From contig NZ_JH378889.1 in assembly GCF_000235485.1 (NCBI RefSeq), forward strand, positions 215,895 through 262,765: a DNA stretch of 46,871 nucleotides, written 5' to 3'. This document shows, piece after piece, positions 26,783 through 36,128 of the stretch. Each line of letters begins with the position of its first letter. Positions within the stretch are counted from its first letter, which is position 1. Both the position numbers and the translations under genes were made by a program. Source of the DNA: Streptococcus sp. oral taxon 058 str. F0407. Its GTDB lineage: Bacteria > Bacillota > Bacilli > Lactobacillales > Streptococcaceae. The notes under the pieces are model-generated. The model was not told where the DNA came from. It was given only the letters and a program-made list of their open reading frames with translations, and did no database searches.

Positions 26783-28117
26783 ATGAACGCGATTCAAGAA
26801 TCATTTACTGATAAACTATTTGCCAACTATGAAGCAAATGTAAAATACCAAGCGATTGAAAATGCTGCCAGTCACAACGGAATTTTTGCAGCCTTAGAGC
26901 GTCGTCAAAGCCATGTAGACAATACACCTGTTTTCTCATTGGATTTGACCAAGGACAAGGTGACCAACCAGAAAGCGTCTGGTCGTTGCTGGATGTTTGC
27001 AGCTCTCAACACCTTCCGTCACAAACTCATCTCTCAATACAAGCTCGAAAACTTTGAATTATCACAAGCCCACACCTTCTTCTGGGACAAGTATGAAAAA
27101 TCCAACTGGTTCTTGGAGCAAGTTATTGCGACTGCAGATCAAGAATTGACGAGCCGCAAGGTTAGCTTCCTACTCCAAACACCACAACAAGATGGGGGTC
27201 AGTGGGATATGGTAGTAGCTCTCTTTGAGAAATACGGTGTCGTTCCTAAGTCTGTTTATCCAGAGTCTGTTTCATCTAGCAATAGCCGTGAGCTCAATGC
27301 CATTCTGAACAAATTGCTTCGTCAAGATGCTCAAATCTTGCGCGACCTATTAGCTTCTGGTGCAGACCAAGCAACTGTTCAAGCTAAGAAAGAAGACCTC
27401 TTGCAAGAAATCTTTAATTTTCTTGCTATGTCTTTGGGTCTTCCACCACGTAAGTTTGACTTTGCTTATCGTGATAAGGATGATAACTACCAAAGCGAAA
27501 AAGGTATCACACCACAAGAGTTTTACAAGAAATATGTCAATCTGCCTTTAGAAGATTATGTTTCTGTTATCAACGCCCCAACTGCAGACAAGCCTTACGG
27601 TAAATCTTACACAGTTGAGATGTTGGGGAATGTCGCTGGTAGCCGTGCAGTTCGTTATATCAACGTTCCTATGGAACGCTTGAAAGAATTGGCGATTGTC
27701 CAAATGCAAACAGGAGAGACTGTTTGGTTTGGTTCAGATGTCGGCCAGCTCAGCAACCGTAAAGCTGGAATCCTTGCGACAGATGTTTATGACTTTAAAT
27801 CAAGCATGGATATTCAACTCACTCAAGACAAGGCTGGACGCTTGGACTACAGCGAAAGCTTGATGACCCACGCCATGGTCTTGACAGGTGTAGACTTGGA
27901 CGAAAATGGCAAGTCAACCAAGTGGAAGGTTGAGAACTCTTGGGGAGACAAGGTCGGCGCAGATGGTTACTTTGTTGCCTCAGATGCTTGGATGGACGAA
28001 TACACCTACCAAATCGTTGTTCGCAAAGAATTGCTGACAACAGAAGAACAAGCGGCCTATGAAGCAGAACCAATCGTGTTAGTACCATGGGATCCAATGG
28101 GTGCCTTGGCAGAATAA
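26783..28117 (+). CDS. pepC: Cysteine aminopeptidase C (bleomycin hydrolase family)
   Basis: A 444-aa C1B-family cytoplasmic aminopeptidase, usually a hexamer with the active sites inside, used in peptide breakdown. The Cys nucleophile is in NQKASGRCWMFAALNTFR near 70, the His in MTHAMVLTGVD near 366 and the Asn in WKVENSWGDK near 388. Length and C-terminus (WDPMGALAE) are those of lactic PepC, where the tail reaches into the active site. Strong ribosome site (AAAGGAGG). Single gene between two terminators. Confidence 0.96.
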   Translation: MNAIQESFTDKLFANYEANVKYQAIENAASHNGIFAALERRQSHVDNTPVFSLDLTKDKVTNQKASGRCWMFAALNTFRHKLISQYKLENFELSQAHTFFWDKYEKSNWFLEQVIATADQELTSRKVSFLLQTPQQDGGQWDMVVALFEKYGVVPKSVYPESVSSSNSRELNAILNKLLRQDAQILRDLLASGADQATVQAKKEDLLQEIFNFLAMSLGLPPRKFDFAYRDKDDNYQSEKGITPQEFYKKYVNLPLEDYVSVINAPTADKPYGKSYTVEMLGNVAGSRAVRYINVPMERLKELAIVQMQTGETVWFGSDVGQLSNRKAGILATDVYDFKSSMDIQLTQDKAGRLDYSESLMTHAMVLTGVDLDENGKSTKWKVENSWGDKVGADGYFVASDAWMDEYTYQIVVRKELLTTEEQAAYEAEPIVLVPWDPMGALAE

Positions 28118-28126
28118 AGTATAAAG

Positions 28127-28158
28127 AAAAGAGGTTAGGGAAATCCTAGCCTCTTTTT
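28127..28158 (+). terminator. Terminator after pepC
   Basis: AAAAGAGGTTAGG (28127-28139) with CCTAGCCTCTTTT (28145-28157), one G-U pair, then T. Confidence 0.9.
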
Positions 28159-28281
28159 AAGTTCTTCTTAAAGTGGCGATAGATGATGCCTCCCAAGGGA
28201 GTTCTTCTTATTTTGAGTCTTTAAGTGACAGAGAAAAGGATATGTGTTACTATAGTAGTACAAAAGGATATCGGAGTAGAA

Positions 28282-30510
28282 ATGAAGTATTTAAGTAGTC
28301 AAGACATCAAGGGTCGTCAACGAAACATCAGTGACATTAAACCTTATAAAACAACCAAGGAAATCGTCATTTCAAATATCTTTACCTTCTTTAATGCCAT
28401 GAACTTGGCTCTGGCAGTCTTGGTAGCCACAACCTTGCGATTTGAAAATATGCTCTTTTTAGGTGTGATTGCTATCAATACAGCCATCGGGATCTTCCAA
28501 GAAGTGCGCTCAAAAAATGCTCTGGAAAAGCTAAGTTTACTTGGTAAGAGTGAGTATAGGGTCAATCGAGATGGTCAAACGGTAGAGATTGATCCAGAGG
28601 ACATTGTTATAGGCGAGTATCTGCATCTCAATCTGGGTGACCAGGTCCCCGTAGATGCAGAAGTACTTGAAGGGAATGTTGAGGTGGATGAGTCCTTGCT
28701 GACGGGTGAGAGTGATTCTGTCCTTAAAACAGTTGGTGACAAGCTGATGAGCGGAAGCAATGTCGTCAGCGGTACTTGTCTAGTCCATGCTACGGCTGTG
28801 GGTCCTGACAGCTATATCAATAAACTTGCAAAATCCAGCAAGGAATTCAAAAAATACCCTTCTCAACTGCGCGATTACATGGATAAGATTTTAAAAATCG
28901 TCTCTATCTTGCTGGTGCCAGTTGCCATTCTGCTCTATGTCAGAGGTTTTAGTCTAGGGCGGACTTATGTTGAGATTGTCTTGGGAAGTTCTGGTGCCTT
29001 GGTCGGCATGATTCCAGAGGGATTGATTCTCCTGGTCAGTGTGTCTCTGGCGGTAGCAACCATGAAGCTGGCTAAAAAGAAGGTTCTGGTGCAGGAGCTA
29101 TACTGTGTGGAGACCTTGGCGCGTGTAGATGTTCTTTGTTTTGATAAGACAGGAACCATCACGACTGGTAATATGAAGGTCCAAGAAATAGATGCTAATT
29201 TAGCAGAGAAACTGTCTTCTTATCTGGCTTATTTTGAGGATGAAAATGCGACGTCGCGAGCTCTGAAGACTTACTTAACCTGTGAGAAAAAGTGGGACGT
29301 TCAAGAGGTGGGTGCCTTTTCAAGTAAAAACAAATATTCCTTTGTCCAAGTAAAAGACGGTGGGACATACTTTTTCGGAGCCTATGAGTTTCTAGGCTTT
29401 ACCCAAGCGATGGATCCTTACTATGAACATCTAAAACAGCAAGGTTTTCGAATCTTATCGCTTGCTCATAGCAAGGACCAGATTACAAGCCCAGCCGATA
29501 TGGAATTACTAGGGCATGTCGTTTTGTCGGATGAGATCAAGGATAATACCAAGGAAACCTTTGACTATTTCGAATCTCAAGGTGTTGAAGTAAAGATTAT
29601 CAGTGGGGATAATCATGTGGCTGTATATGGGGTGGCTCGTAAGGCAGGATTTAAAGAATCAGCGCGAGCGATTGATATGACCAAGGTGAGCGATGATGAC
29701 TTTGAAAGAGTGGTCTTGGAACACGACATCTTTGGTCGGGTAACACCTGAACAGAAAGAAAAGATGGTGACCGTTTTGCAAAATGCGGGTAAAACAGTGG
29801 CTATGAGTGGTGATGGGGTCAATGATGTTCTGGCTCTCAAGAAAGCAGATATTAGTTTTGCCATGAATGGTGCTACTAGCGCAGCCAAAAGTGTCTCCAA
29901 CATCGTCTTTCTCACTGATGATTTTGCAGTATTTTATGATATCTTGATGGAAGGCCGCCGGGTTATCAATAACATCCAAAAAGTAGCCTCCCTCTTTCTA
30001 ACAAAGACTTTCTTCTCCATTGTATTTGCGATTCTAAGTGTGATCTTTGGTTTGGAGTTTGCCTTTATCCCCATTCAGTTTACAATCATTTCAGCCATTA
30101 CAATTGGGATTCCATCCTTCTTCCTAACTTTTGAGTCCAATAAAGAAAAGGTCAGCACACATTTTATGAGAGATATCCTAACCAACGCTGCGATTGGTGG
30201 GGGTATTCTGGTTGCTAGTGTTCTTTTGACCAATTTCTTTATCACTGTCCCAGGTCAGGTCAAATTTATTTGCTTCCTCCTTGCTTTGGTCAATGGTCTG
30301 TGTCTAGTTACCAAGGTCAGCCTGCCTTTTAATCGATACAAGCTAGTCTTGCTCGCGTTTTTGAGCTTTGCAGGCCTTGTAGGAGTGCTTGCCAATACCT
30401 TTATCATTCGAGGAGCTTTTGTGCCTTTAGAAGCTACTCAAGTCGTCTATGTAGCCATCCTAGCAGTGGTGATTGGGGGCTTGCATTATTTGACTAGAAG
30501 AAAAAGTTGA
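28282..30510 (+). CDS. Cation-translocating P-type ATPase
   Basis: A 742-aa P-type ATPase that pumps a cation across the membrane using an Asp phosphoenzyme. It has the actuator motif LLTGESD near 155, the phosphorylation site CFDKTGTIT near 287 and the hinge AMSGDGVNDVLALKKADISF near 510-530. The membrane motif GMIPEGLILL near 243 has PEGL as in CtpE-like and calcium-type pumps, and lacks the CPC motif of copper/cadmium pumps. It has no N-terminal heavy-metal domain. The ion is unproven; Ca2+ is the best guess. Start at 28282 (MKYLSSQDI) with CGGAG five bases upstream; a frame open from 28225 adds 19 residues without a better site. Confidence 0.92.
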   Translation: MKYLSSQDIKGRQRNISDIKPYKTTKEIVISNIFTFFNAMNLALAVLVATTLRFENMLFLGVIAINTAIGIFQEVRSKNALEKLSLLGKSEYRVNRDGQTVEIDPEDIVIGEYLHLNLGDQVPVDAEVLEGNVEVDESLLTGESDSVLKTVGDKLMSGSNVVSGTCLVHATAVGPDSYINKLAKSSKEFKKYPSQLRDYMDKILKIVSILLVPVAILLYVRGFSLGRTYVEIVLGSSGALVGMIPEGLILLVSVSLAVATMKLAKKKVLVQELYCVETLARVDVLCFDKTGTITTGNMKVQEIDANLAEKLSSYLAYFEDENATSRALKTYLTCEKKWDVQEVGAFSSKNKYSFVQVKDGGTYFFGAYEFLGFTQAMDPYYEHLKQQGFRILSLAHSKDQITSPADMELLGHVVLSDEIKDNTKETFDYFESQGVEVKIISGDNHVAVYGVARKAGFKESARAIDMTKVSDDDFERVVLEHDIFGRVTPEQKEKMVTVLQNAGKTVAMSGDGVNDVLALKKADISFAMNGATSAAKSVSNIVFLTDDFAVFYDILMEGRRVINNIQKVASLFLTKTFFSIVFAILSVIFGLEFAFIPIQFTIISAITIGIPSFFLTFESNKEKVSTHFMRDILTNAAIGGGILVASVLLTNFFITVPGQVKFICFLLALVNGLCLVTKVSLPFNRYKLVLLAFLSFAGLVGVLANTFIIRGAFVPLEATQVVYVAILAVVIGGLHYLTRRKS

Positions 30511-30515
30511 TACAT

Positions 30516-30549
30516 AAAAAGAATCAGGATTTAATCCTGATTCTTTTTT
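30516..30549. terminator. Bidirectional terminator between the ATPase gene and manN
   Basis: Perfect 15-bp stem AAAAAGAATCAGGAT (30516-30530) with ATCCTGATTCTTTTT (30534-30548), three-base loop, T run on both strands. Serves two convergent genes. Confidence 0.95.
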
Positions 30550-30572
30550 ATTTATATTCTCGATGGCTTGGA

Positions 30573-31484
30573 TTACATGATACCGAAGTAACGAGCTGCG
30601 ATACCTACTGCAAAGAGGGCAAGGATGATTGTGATTGGTGATACTTTTTTCTTAAGCAACCACATGCAGAGGAAAGTAAGGAGAAGTCCCATCAATCCTG
30701 GAATCAATGAGTTCAACTGGCCTTGAAGAGTTTGAGGTTGAATCTTGTCTAAGCTCAATCCACCAAGTGCTTGACCAAGGATACCTTTCAATTCAGCACC
30801 TGATACAGGTCCTTCTGGGAAGTTGATGTAGGCACCTTCAGCCAATTGTTTACCTGGAAGGTTAACAGTAAAGTTAATAGACACCCAACGTTGTACAAGA
30901 ACGGCAAGGATGAACATACCAAGGATAGACGCTCCTTTAGTGATGTCTTTCAAGATACCACCAGACATGTCTTTAGTGATTTCAGATCCAGCTTTGTAAC
31001 CGAACTCTTGTGTATACCATAGGAAGGCCATACGGATAGCATTCCAGCCAAAGAAGAAGAGAAGGGGACCAACAATGTTACCAGATGCAGCGAGTGATGC
31101 ACCAAGGGCTCCAAGGATAGGACGAACTGTAAACCAGAATACTGGGTCACCGATACCAGCAAGAGGTCCCATCATACCGATCTTAACCCCTTGGATAGCC
31201 GCGTCGTCGATTTCAACACCGTTAGCGCGTTCTTCTTCAAGTGCAAGAGTAACTCCCATGATTGGAGCAGCGACGTATGGGTGAGTGTTGAAGAACTCAA
31301 GGTGACGCTCAAGAGCAGCCGCTTGGTCTTCTTTTTTAGTGTACAATTTTTTGATAGCTGGGATTAGTGAGTAAGCCCAACCCAAGTTTTGCATACGTTC
31401 ATAGTTCCAAGAACCTTGAAGGAATTGTGAACGCCACCAAACTTTTTGACGATCTGATTTTGATAATTGAATTTTTTCAGCCAT
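30573..31484 (-). CDS. manN: Mannose-family PTS component IID
   Basis: A 303-aa membrane component of the mannose/glucose PTS, which takes up and phosphorylates glucose, mannose and amino sugars. It has the IID start LSKSDRQKVWWRSQFLQGSW, the GVKIGMMGPLAGIGDPVFWF block near 104-123, and C-terminal helices (LLLTFLCMWLLKKKVSPITI). Last gene of manLMN, 14 bases after manM, with GAAAGGGGAA upstream. In lactic bacteria IIC and IID also act as the receptor for some class IIa bacteriocins and phages. Confidence 0.96.
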   Translation of the reverse strand: MAEKIQLSKSDRQKVWWRSQFLQGSWNYERMQNLGWAYSLIPAIKKLYTKKEDQAAALERHLEFFNTHPYVAAPIMGVTLALEEERANGVEIDDAAIQGVKIGMMGPLAGIGDPVFWFTVRPILGALGASLAASGNIVGPLLFFFGWNAIRMAFLWYTQEFGYKAGSEITKDMSGGILKDITKGASILGMFILAVLVQRWVSINFTVNLPGKQLAEGAYINFPEGPVSGAELKGILGQALGGLSLDKIQPQTLQGQLNSLIPGLMGLLLTFLCMWLLKKKVSPITIILALFAVGIAARYFGIM

Positions 31485-31498
31485 GATTGTTCCCCTTT

Positions 31499-32311
31499 CT
31501 AGTAGTCTTCTAGGATATCACCGATTGGGTCGTTAGAAGTCGCAGCTCCGCCGCCACCGTTTCCACCTTGTTTTGAAAGGTTAAGGTAGATGAAGGCAAG
31601 AGCAACACCGATGACACCAAGGGCAATCAAAGTCAATTGAGAAATTGCTGCAAGAGCGAAACCGATAGCGAAGAATGGCCATACTTCACGAGTTGCCATC
31701 ATGTTGATAACCATAGCGTAACCAACGGCAACGACCATAGCACCACCAACAGCCATACCACCATTCAACCATTCTGGCATCAATTTAAGAGCATCTTGAA
31801 CGGCAGAAGCTGGGATAGCGATAAGGAAGGCTGCAGGGATTGCAATACGAAGACCTTGAAGAAGAAGTGCGATAAAGTGAGCACGTTCAACAGCTGCAAT
31901 GTTTCCGTCTTTAGCGGCAGCATCTGCAGTGTGAACCAAACCAACTGAGATTGTACGAACAATCATAGTCAAGAAAAGTCCAGCTACGGCAAGAGGGATA
32001 GCTGTTGCTGTTGCAACGGCGATACCTTCAGTAGTAAAGTTACCACCTTTGATCAAGATGATTGCTGCGGCAACAGATGCAAGAGCAGCGTCAGGAGCTA
32101 CGGCAGCTCCGATGTTTGCCCAACCAAGGGCGATCATTTGAAGAGATCCACCAAGCATAACACCTGCTTCGAGGTTACCAGTTGCAAGTCCGATAAGGGT
32201 ACATGCGACGATTGGTTGATGGAATTGGAATTGGTCGAGGATACCTTCAAGACCTGCAAGGAAGGCAACAACTACAACCAAGATAGCAGAAATGATTGAA
32301 ATATCTGACAT
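31499..32311 (-). CDS. manM: Mannose-family PTS component IIC
   Basis: A 270-aa polytopic permease subunit forming, with IID, the sugar channel. It has the family start MSDISIISAILVVVVAFLAG, GLATGNLEAGVMLGGSLQMI near 42-61 and QMIALGWANIGAAVAPDAAL just after. The C-terminus is a Gly-rich tail (KQGGNGGGGAATSNDP). Middle gene of the operon, 77 bases after manL, with AAAGGAA near its start. Confidence 0.96.
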   Translation of the reverse strand: MSDISIISAILVVVVAFLAGLEGILDQFQFHQPIVACTLIGLATGNLEAGVMLGGSLQMIALGWANIGAAVAPDAALASVAAAIILIKGGNFTTEGIAVATATAIPLAVAGLFLTMIVRTISVGLVHTADAAAKDGNIAAVERAHFIALLLQGLRIAIPAAFLIAIPASAVQDALKLMPEWLNGGMAVGGAMVVAVGYAMVINMMATREVWPFFAIGFALAAISQLTLIALGVIGVALAFIYLNLSKQGGNGGGGAATSNDPIGDILEDY

Positions 32312-32388
32312 GGTTTTATTCCTTTTCTATTTAATTATAATAAAGTGTAAAATCTTTCTTCCAAGAGTTCGAGAGAAGAAGATTCTAA

Positions 32389-33378
32389 TTATTGAACGTT
32401 CGCTTTGTTAATCAAGTCAAACAAGTCTTTTTTCGTGTCGTTTGGTACTTTACGTACGTCAAATTCAACACCGAGGTCGCGCATTTTTTCAAATGTTGCA
32501 ACATCATCTTTGTCCATAGACAAAACGTTGTTAATCATTGTTTTACCTGTTGAGTGAGCCATAGAACCAACGTTAAGAGTCTTGATTGGCACGCCACCTT
32601 CGATTGCACGAAGTGCATCTTGTGGAGTTTCAAACAAGATAAGGGCATGAGTGTCACCGAAACGTGGGTCTTTTGCAACGTCGATCAATTTTTGGATTGG
32701 TACAACGTTGGCTTTTACTCCGTTAGGAGCTGCTTGTTTGATCAATTCTTTACGCAACTCATCATTTGCAACATTGTCTGAAGCAACGATGATACGGTCT
32801 GCTTTTGAATCTGGAGTCCAAGCGGTTGCAACCTGACCGTGAAGGAGACGAGTGTCTAGACGAGCAAGGTTGATTTTCAATTTACCGTCTCCGATAACTG
32901 TTCCTTCTGGGATCGCGGCTTGGGCAACTGGAGCAGTTGCAGCAGTTGCAACTTCCTCAACTGGGTTAAGCTCTTCTGGAAGAGCCTTGATGCCATCTTT
33001 GGCTTCTTTAATGATGTTCGCAGCGACTTTATCCACACCTGCATTCGCGTCCATCAGGCGCTCTGTGTAGGCTTGGATCAACATCGGCAAGTTCAGTCCT
33101 GTGATGATGGCAAATTTACGTTCTGGATTCTCTCCCATCACGCGACTAGCTTGGTTGAATGGAGATCCACTCCAAAGGTCAGCCAATACTAGAACCTCAT
33201 CTTCTGCGTCAAATGCAGCCACAGCGTTGTTGAATTTAGCGTAAAGATCATCTGGACCTTCATTTGGCATAAAGGTTACAACTTGAACCTTTTCTTGTTC
33301 ACCAAAGATCATAGATCCGGACTGATGAATACCTGCAGCAAATTCGCCGTGGCTTGCAATAATGATTCCGATACTCAT
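32389..33378 (-). CDS. manL: Mannose-family PTS component IIAB
   Basis: A 329-aa cytoplasmic phosphocarrier. The IIA domain (about 1-125) has the phosphorylated His in [11 protein letters not shown] (residue 11); an Ala/Pro/Glu-rich linker ([15 protein letters not shown]) leads to the IIB domain (about 165-329), whose His is in [16 protein letters not shown] near 180. ManL also takes part in catabolite control in streptococci. Start at 33378 ([11 protein letters not shown]) is preferred because AAGGAGG lies ten bases upstream; an ATG three codons earlier is only one base from it. Promoter and cre-like site lie upstream on the minus strand. Confidence 0.96.
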   Translation of the reverse strand: MSIGIIIASHGEFAAGIHQSGSMIFGEQEKVQVVTFMPNEGPDDLYAKFNNAVAAFDAEDEVLVLADLWSGSPFNQASRVMGENPERKFAIITGLNLPMLIQAYTERLMDANAGVDKVAANIIKEAKDGIKALPEELNPVEEVATAATAPVAQAAIPEGTVIGDGKLKINLARLDTRLLHGQVATAWTPDSKADRIIVASDNVANDELRKELIKQAAPNGVKANVVPIQKLIDVAKDPRFGDTHALILFETPQDALRAIEGGVPIKTLNVGSMAHSTGKTMINNVLSMDKDDVATFEKMRDLGVEFDVRKVPNDTKKDLFDLINKANVQ

Positions 33379-33444
33379 TATTGTCATTCCTCCTTTTAAA
33401 ATGTTTGACTCTTAGTTTTTAAGAAAACTTTAAGGCTACCATTA

Positions 33445-33473
33445 AGTATAAACCGTTTTCAAACAAAAAGCAA
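33445..33473 (-). promoter_or_regulatory. manLMN promoter
   Basis: On the minus strand TTGCTT (33468-33473), 17-bp spacer, TATACT (33445-33450). Start expected near 33437, with a leader of about 60 bases. Confidence 0.8.
33448..33461 (-). promoter_or_regulatory. cre-like site within the manLMN promoter
   Basis: Minus strand TGAAAACGGTTTAT matches 12 of 14 cre positions and lies across the spacer and -10, where CcpA would repress. A second imperfect candidate, TGAAAACTCGCTTACA, is at 33505-33520. Confidence 0.6.
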
Positions 33474-33626
33474 CCATTTCTTATAAATATGTATTGGTTT
33501 TCGATGAAAACTCGCTTACAAAATGTTAATATATAAATACTTTTGTAGGAATGTATAAAAAGATAAGGGAGTAATTTAATATAAAAAAATGAAAACAGGC
33601 CGATTAATTGAAAAATTGTGAAAATC

Positions 33627-33653
33627 AAAAAAGCTAGCACAAGCTAACTTTTT
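33627..33653 (-). terminator. Terminator of the Cof-type phosphatase gene
   Basis: Minus strand AAAAAGTTAGC ... GCTAGCTTTTTT with loop TTGT, directly after the stop codon. The AT-rich gap 33474-33626 holds no gene. Confidence 0.85.
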
Positions 33654-33658
33654 GAGTA

Positions 33659-34471
33659 TTATAGGAACAAATCTTGTAGGGCATGGGCAACACCATCTTC
33701 ATCATTTGTCAGAGAGAGTTGCTCATCAGCATATGATAGCAAATCGGGATTGGCATTTTTCATAGCATAACCCTTGCCTGCAAAAGCCAGCATTTCGGTG
33801 TCATTATGTTCATCTCCAAAGGCAATCAAATCTTGTCTGTCTCGGTTCATAACATTGAGCAAATACTCTAAAGCAAAGGCCTTGTTGACCCCTTTTGGAG
33901 TACATTCGAGAATGTTGAGGGGGCCTCCCCAGGTATTGATTGCTAGTTGGTGTTGGTAAAAACGATTCATCTCGTCTGCGAGAGCGTATTTGTCCTCAAC
34001 TCTTGTTTGCAAGAGGATACAGTTAGGGTCCTTGGTTACCAATTCGGATTTGAATTGATTTTCTGGTTGGAAATTTTCTACACCAAATAGTTTGGGATTG
34101 GCAATTTCTTCATTAGGAGCCGTGATATAAAATTTCTTGCGGTATTCTCCTGCAATAAAGTCGGCTTGGATATCCTCTTTGCGTTTGACCATATCTAAGA
34201 GGTATTTTTTGTCTAAGGTCAAGCACTTTTCATGCGCCCAAGCCTTCCCTGGTAGATGGGTAAGGGAACCGTTGAAGTTGATCATAGGTGTGTGCAACTC
34301 TAGTTCCTGATAAAATTCTTTTGCCATACGGTAAGGGCGCCCAGTAGTGATGATGACATGGTGGCCTTTTTCAGCAATTCGTTTAATTGTGTTTCGAGTA
34401 AAATCTGAAATCTTACTCTCTGAGTTGAGCAGGGTTCCGTCCAAATCAACTGCGATAATTTTTTTAGTCAT
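33659..34471 (-). CDS. Cof-type HAD-IIB phosphatase
   Basis: A 270-aa cytoplasmic phosphatase, probably of sugar phosphates or cofactors. Motif I AVDLDGTLLN near 7-16, motif II Thr in VIITTGRPY near 39, the C2B cap between, Lys of motif III near 195 (TPKGVNKAFAL) and motif IV FGDEHNDTEML near 216. Cof members cannot be assigned a substrate from sequence. AGGAAGG precedes the ATG. Single gene, next to manLMN but with its own promoter. Confidence 0.92.
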   Translation of the reverse strand: MTKKIIAVDLDGTLLNSESKISDFTRNTIKRIAEKGHHVIITTGRPYRMAKEFYQELELHTPMINFNGSLTHLPGKAWAHEKCLTLDKKYLLDMVKRKEDIQADFIAGEYRKKFYITAPNEEIANPKLFGVENFQPENQFKSELVTKDPNCILLQTRVEDKYALADEMNRFYQHQLAINTWGGPLNILECTPKGVNKAFALEYLLNVMNRDRQDLIAFGDEHNDTEMLAFAGKGYAMKNANPDLLSYADEQLSLTNDEDGVAHALQDLFL

Positions 34472-34509
34472 ATAAACCTTCCTAGTACATTCCAGATAAG
34501 ATGTCTACT

Positions 34510-34518
34510 ATTATATCA
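34510..34518 (-). promoter_or_regulatory. Promoter of the Cof-type phosphatase gene
   Basis: Minus strand TGATATAAT, an extended -10, about 40 bases before the start codon. Confidence 0.65.
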
Positions 34519-34611
34519 AAAAGAAAGAAGAAAAACAGACTCAAAACAAAAAATAAACATTTCATTTTGTTAAATAAATCAAACAAACATATTGAAAAGG
34601 TGAATAATAAA

Positions 34612-34620
34612 TGATATAAT
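34612..34620 (+). promoter_or_regulatory. Promoter of the purine permease gene
   Basis: TGATATAAT, extended -10. Just past the expected start, the minus strand reads TTTTTACGAACAAT (34627-34640), one base away from the PurR box consensus. PurR control is possible. No purine riboswitch fold was seen. Confidence 0.55.
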
Positions 34621-34657
34621 ACTCATATTGTTCGTAAAAAACAAAAGGAGATTTATA

Positions 34658-36076
34658 ATGGACAAACTATTTAAACTAAAAGAGCACGGGACAGATGTCC
34701 GTACAGAGGTGCTTGCTGGTTTAACAACATTCTTTGCAATGAGTTATATTCTCTTTGTAAACCCTCAAATGCTTTCCCAAACGGGTATGCCTGTTCAAGG
34801 TGTGTTCTTGGCAACGATTATCGGTTCTGTAGTCGGTACCTTGATGATGGCTTTCTATGCTAATTTGCCGTATGCACAAGCACCAGGTATGGGATTGAAC
34901 GCCTTCTTTACCTTTACAGTTGTATTTGGGATGGGCTATACTTGGAAAGAAGCTCTTGGTATGGTCTTCATTTGTGGAATTATCTCACTGATCATTACCT
35001 TGACAAATGTTCGTAAAATGATCATCGAATCTATTCCTACAACGCTCCGTTCAGCTATTTCAGCTGGTATTGGTGTTTTCCTTGCCTATGTAGGGATTAA
35101 GAATGCTGGTCTCTTGAAATTCTCGATTGATCCAGGTACTTATACTGTAGCAGGTGAAGGAGCAGATAAGGCTCAAGCTGCAATTACTGCAAACTCAGCA
35201 GCCGTTCCAGGCTTGGTAGACTTCAATACTCCAGCAGTATTGGTGGCTCTTGCAGGTCTGGCTATTACTATCTTCTTTGTTGTTAAAGGAATTAAAGGTG
35301 GAATCATTCTTTCTATCCTTACAACGACTGTTCTTGCCATTGCTGTTGGTGTTGTGAATTTATCAGGGATTGACTTTGCTAGCAACAACCTTTCATCAGC
35401 GGTTAATGATTTAGGAACTTTGTTTGGTGCTGCTCTGGGTTCAGAAGGTTTAGGATCTTTGATATCAAACACTTCACGTTTACCAGAAACCTTGATGGCT
35501 ATTCTTGCCTTCTCACTAACTGATATTTTTGATACAATAGGTACGCTTATCGGTACTGGTGAAAAAGTTGGTATCGTTGCGACAAGTGGGGAAAACCATG
35601 AGTCAGCTAAATTGGACAAGGCTCTATACTCTGACTTGGTGGCAACTTCAGTAGGTGCCATTGCAGGTACTTCAAACGTTACGACCTATGTTGAGTCTGC
35701 GGCGGGTATCGGTGCTGGTGGACGTACTGGTTTGACAGCCCTAGTTGTTGCGATCTGTTTTGCCCTATCTAGCTTCTTTAGCCCACTTCTAGCGATTGTT
35801 CCAACAGCTGCAACAGCACCAATTTTAATTATTGTCGGAATCATGATGCTTTCTAACTTGAAAAATATTCCTTGGGATGATATGGCTGAAGCGGTTCCTG
35901 CCTTCTTCACCTCTATCTTTATGGGATTCAGCTACTCTATCACACAAGGGATCGCAGTTGGTTTCTTGACATACACCTTGACAAAAGTTGTCAAAGGTCA
36001 AGCCAAGGATGTGCACGTGATGATTTGGATTTTGGATGCCTTGTTTATCCTTAATTATATCAGCATGGCGCTATAA
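34658..36076 (+). CDS. NCS2-family purine permease
   Basis: A 472-aa membrane transporter with about 12-13 helices, of the AzgA/PbuG/PbuO type (guanine/hypoxanthine/xanthine), not the UraA type. It shows MDKLFKLKEHGTDVRTEVLA at the start, PYAQAPGMGLNAFFTFTVVF near 79, and LTDIFDTIGTLIGTGEKVGI near 289, followed by the GTSNVTTYVESAAGIGAGGR motif that lines the base-binding site. Start at 34658 has AAGGAG eight bases upstream; an upstream frame from a weak codon at 34628 would overlap the PurR-like box. Confidence 0.92.
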   Translation: MDKLFKLKEHGTDVRTEVLAGLTTFFAMSYILFVNPQMLSQTGMPVQGVFLATIIGSVVGTLMMAFYANLPYAQAPGMGLNAFFTFTVVFGMGYTWKEALGMVFICGIISLIITLTNVRKMIIESIPTTLRSAISAGIGVFLAYVGIKNAGLLKFSIDPGTYTVAGEGADKAQAAITANSAAVPGLVDFNTPAVLVALAGLAITIFFVVKGIKGGIILSILTTTVLAIAVGVVNLSGIDFASNNLSSAVNDLGTLFGAALGSEGLGSLISNTSRLPETLMAILAFSLTDIFDTIGTLIGTGEKVGIVATSGENHESAKLDKALYSDLVATSVGAIAGTSNVTTYVESAAGIGAGGRTGLTALVVAICFALSSFFSPLLAIVPTAATAPILIIVGIMMLSNLKNIPWDDMAEAVPAFFTSIFMGFSYSITQGIAVGFLTYTLTKVVKGQAKDVHVMIWILDALFILNYISMAL

Positions 36077-36077
36077 A

Positions 36078-36086
36078 TGGTATAAT
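36078..36086 (+). promoter_or_regulatory. Extended -10 promoter of the CPBP protease gene
   Basis: TGGTATAAT, beginning two bases after the permease stop codon. Start expected near 36093, inside the hairpin that follows. Confidence 0.6.
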
Positions 36087-36090
36087 GTAG

Positions 36091-36110
36091 AAAGGGGGCT
36101 TCCCCTTTTT
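36091..36110 (+). terminator. Hairpin after the purine permease gene
   Basis: AAAGGGG-GCTT-CCCCTTT then TT. It is a terminator for the permease transcript, and the same bases would be the first of the CPBP transcript. Confidence 0.75.
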
Positions 36111-36128
36111 ATTATAAGGAGGTTTATC

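Noticed and set aside
28209..28225. CiaR direct repeat before the P-type ATPase gene
   Set aside because: One TTTAAG is present at 28220, but the partner 11 bases upstream reads TATTTT.
34520..34657. Purine riboswitch before the NCS2 permease
   Set aside because: No three-stem purine aptamer core can be drawn in this AT-rich stretch; a PurR-like box explains it better.
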